Source: Prauserella halophila (lineage in GTDB: Bacteria > Actinomycetota > Actinomycetes > Mycobacteriales > Pseudonocardiaceae). Taken from it: 64,000 nucleotides of DNA. A program made the translations under genes and the position numbers. The stretch is from the NCBI RefSeq assembly GCF_024171895.1, contig NZ_JAMTCQ010000009.1, positions 993,285 through 1,057,284 of the forward strand. Direction: 5' to 3'. Within the stretch, counting starts at the first letter, position 1; each line of letters begins with the position of its first letter. The notes under the pieces were generated by a model. The model was not told the origin of the DNA. It did not search any database and saw nothing but the letters and a program-made list of their open reading frames with translations. Below, piece after piece: positions 55,944 to 64,000 of this stretch.

Positions 55944-56037
55944 GGAGTTCGCGGCTCGGCAGGGCTGGTTGACACCTCGGCTCAGTGGGTAGCCACGTGT
56001 GCGGCAGATCCCGCCATCGGTAGGGAGGAGACCGTCC

Positions 56038-58623
<2,586 letters not shown>

Positions 58624-58661
58624 AGCGCATGACTGGGTGACCGGGTGGCCGGATCGGAGAC

Positions 58662-58905
58662 GTGTCCTTCGCCGGCGAGCACGTTCGCACCTTCGAGGAG
58701 GCGCGCAGCCGGTTGCTGGCCGTCGCCTATCGCATGCTCGGCACGGTCGCCGACGCCGAGGACGCCGTGCAGGACACGTTCGTCCGCTGGTCCGCGGCGG
58801 TGATCAGGAGGCGTTGCGCAGCTTGTTCGTCGACGACGCCGTCGCGCTGGCCACGGCGCGGGGTGCGTCGTGGTTCTCCGTACACCCCGCGCCGTACGCC
58901 CTTGG
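58662..58905 (+). pseudogene. ECF sigma factor (SnoaL-type) fragment
   Basis: One frame gives FEEARSRLLAVAYRMLGTVADAEDAVQDTFVRWSAA, the start of sigma region 2 of an ECF sigma factor. It runs into another frame, DQEALRSLFVDDAVALA, which matches the SnoaL-like C-terminal domain of ECF41/SigJ-type sigma factors. Region 4 and the linker are missing. An internal deletion of several hundred bases joined the two ends out of frame. Confidence 0.65.
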
Positions 58906-58926
58906 CGCACCGTTGCGGCGTGACGT

Positions 58927-59751
58927 TCAGCCGTCGCACGTCTCGACGAAGTGCTGCAGGGTGTCGTTGAAGGCGACTTCGTGCTCCAGGTTCGGCAGAT
59001 GTGCCGTGCCGTCGACGACGGCGAGCCGGCCCCGGGGCAGGGCGGCCGCCGTGTCCCGGGCGATCGGCACCGGGGTGAGGGTGTCGTGCTCGCCCACGAC
59101 GACGAGCGCGGGCACGGTGATCTCGGCGAGCTCGGGCCGGTAGTCGGGCCGCATCGCCCGGCCACGGAGTGCGGCGGCGGCGCCGTCGAGCGGCGTGGCG
59201 GTCATCATGCGGCGGACGTGCCGGGCGGTGGCGGGGAGTGCCCGGATGCTGTCGGGTGCCAGCATCCGCGGCAGCATGTCTCCGGCGTACCGTCGCATGC
59301 CCTCGGACAGCAGGCGGTCGGCCGTGGCACGGCGGGCTCGGACTCCGGCGGCGTTCTCGGGATGTGGGGACGACGCCGCGAGTAGCATTCCCCGGACCCG
59401 ATAATGCTCCGATCTGTATCGGAGTAATCGGTGGGTTGCGAGGGCGATCTGTCCGCCCATCGACAGTCCGCCGAGGACGAAGTGCTCGACGTCGAGCTCG
59501 TCGAGCAGTGCGAGGATGTCGCCGGCGAACACCGCGAGCGGGGTGCACGTGTCCCTACTCGGGGTGTCGCCGTATCCGCGCAGGTCCGGCACGATGACGC
59601 GCCGTCCTGCGGCGGCCAGTCGTTCCCGTTGCGGCCACCACATCGACCGGTCGAAGGGGTGGCCGTGGAGCAGTACGACGGTGCGGCCGTGTCCCGCGTC
59701 GTCGTAGGCCACTCGTGCGCCTGCTGTCGTCGTAGTTCCCGTCGCCGTCAT
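58927..59751 (-). CDS. Alpha/beta hydrolase
   Basis: 274 residues. HGHPFDRSMWW (oxyanion), nucleophile GLSMGGQ, acid near VVVGEHDTLTP and His in GTAHLPNLEHEV. Similar to 3-oxoadipate enol-lactonase-type and haloperoxidase-like esterases; substrate unknown. An in-gene palindrome CTCCGAT-ctgt-ATCGGAG with locally lower GC (59408-59425) falls at HRLLRYRSEHYRVRG. Divergent from the MocR gene, so probably its target. Confidence 0.85.
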   Translation of the reverse strand: MTATGTTTTAGARVAYDDAGHGRTVVLLHGHPFDRSMWWPQRERLAAAGRRVIVPDLRGYGDTPSRDTCTPLAVFAGDILALLDELDVEHFVLGGLSMGGQIALATHRLLRYRSEHYRVRGMLLAASSPHPENAAGVRARRATADRLLSEGMRRYAGDMLPRMLAPDSIRALPATARHVRRMMTATPLDGAAAALRGRAMRPDYRPELAEITVPALVVVGEHDTLTPVPIARDTAAALPRGRLAVVDGTAHLPNLEHEVAFNDTLQHFVETCDG

Positions 59752-59778
59752 GGTTGTGACGCTAGAAGGGCATGCTGA

Positions 59779-59810
59779 TCGGTGCAATCAAAACATTGAC
59801 CTCGGTGCAA
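59779..59810. promoter_or_regulatory. Direct repeats, candidate MocR binding site
   Basis: TCGGTGCAA occurs at 59779-59787 and 59802-59810, 23 bp apart (about two helix turns, same face). They lie in the 79-bp gap between the divergent hydrolase and MocR genes. MocR regulators commonly bind direct repeats in their divergent promoters. Confidence 0.6.
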
Positions 59811-59830
59811 TATTCTGCGACGGTGCGGGC

Positions 59831-61156
59831 ATGGTCGGTTCCCGTGACGAGGACTATCGGGCCATCGCCGATGCGGTCGCCGCGGAGATCGCATCGGGCC
59901 GGCTCCGGGTGGGGGAGCAGTTACCGCCGCAGCGTCGGTTCGCGCGCCGTCGCGGCATCGCCGGCTCGACGGCCTCCCGCGTGTATGCGGAGCTGACCCG
60001 GCGGGGCCTCGTCGTCGGCGAGGTGGGCCGGGGCACGTTCGTCCGGGCCGCGACGCCACCCGTCGATCCTTCCGGCGGGGAGCCGGCACGGGCACGGGTC
60101 GACCTCGAACTGAACTTCCCGTCGTTGCCGGGGCAGTCGGAACTGCTGACCCGCGGCCTGTCGGGTGTCCTCCGCCCCGATGCGTTCGCTGCGGCCTCGG
60201 CGCCCGTCCCCGTGGGCGGCAGTGCCGAGGCGCGCACGGCCGCCGCGGGCCTGCTCGGGGACCTCGACCCGGACGGCGTGCTGTTCACCGGTAACGGACG
60301 GCAGGCGATCGCCGCCGCGGTCGCGGCCCTCGTGCCCCCGGGCGGACGGCTCGGGGTGGAGGCGCTGACCTACCCGGTGGTGCGCGGGATCGCCGCCGGC
60401 CGCGGTGTCACCCTCGTGCCGCTCGATCTCGACGAGGACGGACTTCGTCCCGACGCGCTCGAGCAGGCGGCGGTCGACGCCGTGTACGTCCAGCCCGCGT
60501 TGCAGAATCCGCTCGGGCCGACGATGCCGGAGGAACGGAAGAAGGCATTCGCCGCGGTGGTCCGGGACCGCGGCGTTCCGGTGATCGAGGACCGGGTGAA
60601 CGCCTTTCTCTGTGACGATCCGCGGTTGGCCGACCACATTCCGGAATGCACGGTCGTCGTCGACAGCCTGTCGAAGCGGATCGCGCCCGGGTTGACCCTC
60701 GGCTTCGTCGTCGCGCCCGCGGAACGCCGGGACGACGTCGCGCGGGCACTGCGCTGCGGCGGATGGGCGGCGACCGGATTCGCGCTGGACGCGGCTACCC
60801 GGTGGATCGCCGACGGCACGGTCGGCGAGCTCGTCGCGGGGAAACGTGCCGATGCGGCTCGGCGGCAGGAACTGATGCGGACCCGGCTGGACGGGTTCGC
60901 GGTACGTGCCGATCCGCGTTCCTATCATTGCTGGTGGGAGCTTCCCGAACCGTGGCGGGCGGACACCTTCGTCGCCGCAGCGGCACGTCACGGCATTGCG
61001 GTCAGCCCGGCGGCGTCGTTCACGATCGACGAGGGGCATGCCCCGTCCGCGGTTCGGCTGGCGCTGGCCGCTCCGCCCGAATCCGTGCTCACCGACGCAC
61101 TCGACGCGCTCGCACGCCTCGCACGCGGCGGCCCGGACGACACGGACCCGAACTGA
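59831..61156 (+). CDS. MocR-family regulator (GntR HTH plus aminotransferase fold)
   Basis: 441 residues. Winged helix GntR domain (AIADAVAAEIASGRLRVGEQLPPQRRFARRRGIAGSTASRVYAELTRRGLV) fused to a type I aminotransferase-like domain with the PLP lysine in VVDSLSKRIAPGLTLGF. These proteins sense PLP or an amine through the inert enzyme domain. Target is probably the divergent hydrolase. ATG at 59831 assigned from the GntR domain start. Confidence 0.85.
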   Translation: MVGSRDEDYRAIADAVAAEIASGRLRVGEQLPPQRRFARRRGIAGSTASRVYAELTRRGLVVGEVGRGTFVRAATPPVDPSGGEPARARVDLELNFPSLPGQSELLTRGLSGVLRPDAFAAASAPVPVGGSAEARTAAAGLLGDLDPDGVLFTGNGRQAIAAAVAALVPPGGRLGVEALTYPVVRGIAAGRGVTLVPLDLDEDGLRPDALEQAAVDAVYVQPALQNPLGPTMPEERKKAFAAVVRDRGVPVIEDRVNAFLCDDPRLADHIPECTVVVDSLSKRIAPGLTLGFVVAPAERRDDVARALRCGGWAATGFALDAATRWIADGTVGELVAGKRADAARRQELMRTRLDGFAVRADPRSYHCWWELPEPWRADTFVAAAARHGIAVSPAASFTIDEGHAPSAVRLALAAPPESVLTDALDALARLARGGPDDTDPN

Positions 61157-61246
61157 TCGAAAAATCGATCGGACGGGCCGGTTTCAGCAGAATTCGATCT
61201 TCATTCGCCGTGAGTGGTGCCGGAACCCGCCGAAGTGCGCCGGTCC

Positions 61247-61270
61247 GTGGCGAAACTTGAGCTTCGCCAC
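61247..61270. terminator. Hairpin after the MocR gene
   Basis: GTGGCGAA (61247-61254) pairs with TTCGCCAC (61263-61270) around ACTTGAGC. The rest of the 228-bp gap holds no gene that I can support. Confidence 0.55.
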
Positions 61271-61384
61271 ATCGCGGCCTGAAATCTGCTACCCGGGGTT
61301 AACGTGAAACAAGACCGGATTTCCCGGAGAATGCATCCGGCCCCGAGTTCGCTTTTTGTTCCGCCATCCGTAGAGGGAACCGCC

Positions 61385-61783
61385 ATGACCGCATCCGGCA
61401 ATGCCGACCAGACGAACGTGGGCGCCCCGGCCGACCCCGGCACACTGGCTGCCCGTGCTGAAGACGCGACGCGCAGTCTGCAGCAGTGGGCCGCCCGCCG
61501 CGGCACGGCTCCGCGCGCCGATCACGAGGCGGAACTGCACGAAGTGCTGGGTTCGCTGCGGCAGCTCGCCGAGAACCTCGCCCGGTTCCTCCCCGAAGCG
61601 GGTACGCGGCTCGAGCAGCAGCTGTGGTCCGGCAACGTCGGTGACGACGCGGCCTACGGCGAAGCGACCCAGTCGACGTTCGAAGCGGCAGCCGCGTTGG
61701 CCCGCGCGCAGCGCATGGCCGCTCAGCTGGGGCGGGAGCTCCACGCCGCGGAACTGGCGAGCCGTTCACTCGTCACCCAGTGA
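61385..61783 (+). CDS. Small helical protein of unknown function
   Basis: 132 residues, Ala/Glu/Leu-rich. Predicted helices: AARAEDATRSLQQWAARRG, ELHEVLGSLRQLAENLARFL, STFEAAAALARAQRMAAQLGRELHAAEL. No membrane segment or motif recognised. Overlaps the convergent neighbour by 11 bp. Confidence 0.6.
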   Translation: MTASGNADQTNVGAPADPGTLAARAEDATRSLQQWAARRGTAPRADHEAELHEVLGSLRQLAENLARFLPEAGTRLEQQLWSGNVGDDAAYGEATQSTFEAAAALARAQRMAAQLGRELHAAELASRSLVTQ

Positions 61784-62108
61784 CTCCTCCGGTCAGGCGC
61801 CGCTCGGCGGTCTGAACGGGAACGTCGCCGGCCCGCTCGCCGGTGCGCCCTTCGCCGGTTCCCCTTCCGGCGGTGCGCTGTTTTCCGCTGCCCTGGTTGC
61901 CTGAGCCCTGGTTGCCTGAGCCCCGGTTGTCGGTGCGTGGCCCCTCGGCCCGGAGAACGGCGTCCGTTTCGCGTTGTTGCCTGACCGCTTCGATCAGTTC
62001 CGCTTTGCTCATGTGGGCGGTCGAGAAGATACCGACTGCTCGTGCCGACTCAGCGAGTTCGGCCATGTTCATATCGTCATTGTCCTGCTGTCCCGGGATG
62101 TGCACCAT
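61773..62108 (-). CDS. Small protein with Rho_N/SAP-like helix-turn segment
   Basis: About 111 residues. MAELAESARAVGIFSTAHMSKAELIEAVRQQRE resembles Rho termination-factor N-terminal (Rho_N) modules found alone in small actinobacterial proteins. The second half is a low-complexity Gly/Asn/Gln/Arg region with three GSGNQ-type repeats encoded by CTGGTTGCCTGAGCC units. Likely nucleic-acid binding; start could be 62072 or further upstream. Confidence 0.55.
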   Translation of the reverse strand: MVHIPGQQDNDDMNMAELAESARAVGIFSTAHMSKAELIEAVRQQRETDAVLRAEGPRTDNRGSGNQGSGNQGSGKQRTAGRGTGEGRTGERAGDVPVQTAERRLTGGVTG

Positions 62109-62276
62109 GTTCGGCAGATACCCGGCGGCGTGGTTTCCAAACCGAACCGAATTCGCATGAAAGTCCATTCAGGACACAAATCCCGCCTTTTGACGTGAGG
62201 TGGGACACAATTGCGGGTTCGCGGTCGGGCGAATTCGTGGCCCCGGGTGTCACCGCGGTGCGGCAGGAATGTAGGC

Positions 62277-62318
62277 GCGGCAGGGCCGGCGCCCGGGTGC
62301 GGGTGCCGGCCCTGCCGC
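62277..62318. terminator. hsp20 terminator, 14-bp stem
   Basis: GCGGCAGGGCCGGC (62277-62290) and GCCGGCCCTGCCGC (62305-62318) are perfect complements, 10 bp beyond the hsp20 stop. Confidence 0.85.
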
Positions 62319-62327
62319 GATGTCGTT

Positions 62328-62771
62328 CTACTTGACGTCGATCCGGCGCGCCGTGTCCTCGGGGAGCTTCGGCACGTGCACGCTCAGCACGCCGTCGGCG
62401 AGTTCGGCACCCACCTGCTCGGTGTCGACACCCTCGGGCAGGGTGGCCGCGTACCGGAACTGGCCGGTGCGGCGCGTGCGGCGACGGAAGTGGCCCTCAC
62501 GCTCGGTGACCTCGCCGCTCACGGTCAGCTTTCCGTCGGCCAGGTCGACCGCGATGTCCTCGCGCTTGACGCCCGGCACCTCGATCTCGACGACGTACTC
62601 CTCGTCGGTCTCGCGAACGTCCGCGGCCGGCGACCAGGTCTGCGGGGTTCCGTCCGCCCCGCTTGTCAGTAGCCGTTGCAGTTCGGCGACGTCGTGCAGC
62701 GGGCTGCGGACCGGACTCCAGGTGTGCAGCGGACGCGGGGTGCGGGTGGTGCGCAGAACCGGGAATGCCAT
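62328..62771 (-). CDS. Hsp20/alpha-crystallin small heat-shock protein
   Basis: 147 residues. Alpha-crystallin domain: WSPAADVRETDEEYVVEIEVPGVKREDIAVDL, GKLTVSGEVTERE, FRYAATLPEGVDTEQV and the C-terminal AELADGVLSVHVPK. Binds unfolding proteins without ATP. AGAAGGG before the ATG. A HAIR operator 86 bp upstream places it under HspR control. Confidence 0.9.
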   Translation of the reverse strand: MAFPVLRTTRTPRPLHTWSPVRSPLHDVAELQRLLTSGADGTPQTWSPAADVRETDEEYVVEIEVPGVKREDIAVDLADGKLTVSGEVTEREGHFRRRTRRTGQFRYAATLPEGVDTEQVGAELADGVLSVHVPKLPEDTARRIDVK

Positions 62772-62856
62772 GTCGCTGATCCCTTCTCGGGCTCGAGGCC
62801 CGCGGCTCGGGCCTGTCACTCGGTTCAACGGAGTTGCGGCAGGCTTTGTTCCCAAA

Positions 62857-62877
62857 CTTGAGCTTTGATTGCTCAAG
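62857..62877. promoter_or_regulatory. HAIR operator (HspR) upstream of hsp20
   Basis: CTTGAGC-tttgatt-GCTCAAG, an exact 7-7-7 inverted repeat that fits the HAIR consensus CTTGAGT-N7-ACTCAAG for the HspR repressor with one symmetric change. Extended arms AACTTGAGC/GCTCAAGTT. Implies release by heat shock when DnaK is titrated from HspR (known for Streptomyces and Mycobacterium). Confidence 0.85.
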
Positions 62878-62909
62878 TTCTTGGCTCGCATGTTCGTCAC
62901 TTCTGCTGT

Positions 62910-62980
62910 GTCTGTGCCTCCGCTACGCCCTCACTTCCGCTGCGTCCTCACCTCCACTACGCCCTCGCCGCCGCTGTGTC
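62910..62980. repeat. Degenerate ~18-bp tandem repeats
   Basis: About four units of YYYCCGCTRYGYCCTCRC: CCTCCGCTACGCCCTCAC, TTCCGCTGCGTCCTCAC, CTCCACTACGCCCTCGCC and a partial one ending GCCGCTGTGTCC. Located between the HAIR operator and the CsoR-type operator. Confidence 0.7.
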
Positions 62981-62982
62981 CT

Positions 62983-63001
62983 TATAGGGGTAGGGGGTAT
63001 A
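62983..63001. promoter_or_regulatory. CsoR-type operator
   Basis: TATAGGGGTAGGGGGTATA: two G-runs flanked by TATA ends, the pattern of copper-sensing CsoR sites. It lies 33 bp before the csoR start and would allow autoregulation of the copper module. Confidence 0.65.
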
Positions 63002-63034
63002 CGATGGCGGCGTCGGAAGCGAAGGAGAGGCGTC

Positions 63035-63316
63035 ATGCGGGGTTACAGCGGAGACAAGGATGCCTACCTCAAGCGGCTGCGCCGGATCGAGGGGCAGATC
63101 CGCGGATTGCAGCGGATGGTCGAGGACGACGAGTACTGCATCGACATCCTCACGCAGGTGTCGGCCGCGACGAAGGCGCTGCAGTCACTGTCTCTGGGTC
63201 TGCTGGACGAGCATCTGAAGCATTGCGTCGCCGAGGCCGTCGCCGAAGGCGGCGAGGCGGCCGACGAGAAGGTCCGGGAGGCCAGCGAGGCGATAGCGCG
63301 CCTCGTGCGGTCGTGA
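63035..63316 (+). CDS. csoR: CsoR/FrmR-family metal-sensing repressor
   Basis: 93 residues, DUF156 helical repressor. YLKRLRRIEGQIRGLQRMVEDDEYCIDILTQVSAATKAL and HLKHCV give the Cys-His-Cys ligand set of copper sensors (Cys in YCIDIL, His and Cys in HLKHC). Cu(I) binding releases DNA. GGAGAGG before the ATG. Followed by copper chaperone and copper ATPase genes, which fixes the copper role. Confidence 0.9.
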   Translation: MRGYSGDKDAYLKRLRRIEGQIRGLQRMVEDDEYCIDILTQVSAATKALQSLSLGLLDEHLKHCVAEAVAEGGEAADEKVREASEAIARLVRS

Positions 63317-63356
63317 CCGGGAAACGCCAGGCGATTTCACAGGGAAGGTGACAACG

Positions 63357-63563
63357 ATGTTCGAGAAGACCTACACCGTGACCGGGATGACCTGCCAGCA
63401 CTGCGTGGCGTCGGTGACCGAGGAGGTCGGCGAGCTCGACGGCGTGCAGTCCGTGAACGTCGACCTCGACACCGGAGCGGTGACCGTGACCAGCGAGGCG
63501 GAGCTGGCCGAGGACAACGTGCGCTCGGCCGTCGAAGAAGCCGGGTACACGCTGACCGCATGA
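63357..63563 (+). CDS. copZ: Copper chaperone CopZ (HMA domain)
   Basis: 68 residues. Heavy-metal-associated domain with the Cu(I) site GMTCQHC and beta-alpha-beta-beta-alpha-beta pattern (VNVDLDTGAVTV, SAVEEAGYTL). Carries Cu(I) to the ATPase. ATG with GGAAGG 8 nt upstream; an in-frame GTG nine bases earlier is the alternative. Confidence 0.9.
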   Translation: MFEKTYTVTGMTCQHCVASVTEEVGELDGVQSVNVDLDTGAVTVTSEAELAEDNVRSAVEEAGYTLTA

Positions 63564-63624
63564 GGTCGCGAACCCGTGTATCGAGTCGCGCACCCGTGAG
63601 CGACGAGCTGTGAAGGAGGCGGCG

Positions 63625-64000
63625 ATGACGGCCGGACCGCGGACACCGGAGGGTGCCGAGGCCGCCGGGCAGGATCCGGTGGCTGAGCACGAGGTCGAGT
63701 TGGCGATCAGTGGCATGACGTGTGCCTCGTGTGCGAACCGCATCGAACGCAAGCTCAACAAGCTCGACGGCGTCGCGGCGTCGGTGAACTACGCGACCGA
63801 GAAGGCGCGCGTGTCCTATTCCGCCGGGGTGACGCCGGATCGGCTGGTCGAGACGGTCGAAGCCGCGGGCTACGAGGCGGCGCTGCCCGCCCCGGAGGTA
63901 TCCGATGAGGCCGGGGCTCACGACGGGTCGGCCGCCGAACCCGTCGACCGCGAAGCGGAATCCCTTCGGCAGCGCCTCATCGGGGCGATCGTGCTGGCGG
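63625..64000 (+). CDS. copA: Copper-exporting P-type ATPase CopA, N-terminal part
   Basis: Open at the window edge; first 125 residues visible. N-terminal HMA domain with GMTCASCANRIERKLNKLDGV (metal site CASC), then an acidic linker and ESLRQRLIGAIVLA, the start of the first membrane helix. GGAGG precedes the ATG. P1B-type ATPases pump Cu(I) out of the cell. Third gene of the csoR-copZ-copA module. Confidence 0.85.
   Translation, partial: MTAGPRTPEGAEAAGQDPVAEHEVELAISGMTCASCANRIERKLNKLDGVAASVNYATEKARVSYSAGVTPDRLVETVEAAGYEAALPAPEVSDEAGAHDGSAAEPVDREAESLRQRLIGAIVLA

Noticed and set aside
58637-59143. Plus-strand open frame opposite the alpha/beta hydrolase
   Set aside because: Only its first part carries sigma-factor similarity; the rest is antisense to the hydrolase.

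Overview
The window is a high-GC actinobacterial chromosome segment. Frequent GTG starts, 4-bp ATGA/GTGA overlaps, NucS in place of MutSL, a zinc-type L31, an Asp-type MurA, and the gene order lysA-hom-thrC-thrB-rho-rpmE-prfA-prmC-sua5-wecA-atp all point to Actinomycetes. The family is probably Pseudonocardiaceae; that is an inference from gene content and repeat style, not from a marker tree.

Layout. 1-8.27 kb is an accessory region. It starts with a broken IS3-type transposase, then a secreted protein whose only well-placed start codon is ATC, then a tandemly duplicated small exported-protein gene. Next comes a ~5-kb decayed integrative element bounded by a 44-bp repeat of the 3' half of tRNA-Arg(CCG). 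Inside it lie two small coupled genes, an XRE-TPR regulator with a structured leader, a palindromic operator, three coupled small genes, a stand-alone SCP1.201/DddA-like cytosine deaminase overlapped by an Imm1 immunity gene, and the C-terminal stub of a tyrosine recombinase next to the tRNA. 8.3-34.4 kb is core chromosome: a CDF metal transporter, DUF305/DUF3105 membrane proteins, argS, the aspartate-family operon, rho, rpmE, translation-termination genes, cell-wall lipid-carrier transferase, the complete F1Fo ATP synthase operon and DUF2550. 34.4-42.9 kb holds a cobalamin adenosyltransferase, murA, a LysE exporter, a polar-amino-acid/ectoine-type ABC transporter split over both strands, and nucS.

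42.9-44.6 kb is a second relic that mirrors the first: integrase C-terminus, the same small His/Cys protein, a palindrome, an XRE-TPR regulator, and the same ~100-bp leader. 44.8-49.3 kb is an apparent dihydroxyacetone unit (sodium symporter, small membrane partner, dhaKLM). 49.4-61.2 kb is a mix: an alkaline-phosphatase-superfamily protein, soxR, a threonine/serine dehydratase, an F420-type nitroreductase, lpd, an AraC regulator, a ClpC-like ATPase, a broken ECF sigma gene, an alpha/beta hydrolase and a MocR regulator. 61.2-64 kb holds small proteins, Hsp20 under a HAIR element, and a CsoR-CopZ-CopA copper module that runs off the edge.

The most interesting candidate system is the deaminase/Imm1 pair carried by the tRNA-Arg element, together with the paralogous control module that occurs twice in the window. 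Two further patterns recur: short tandem repeats with a 21-bp period placed after stop codons, and -10 boxes exactly 6-7 nt from start codons, which imply leaderless mRNAs.
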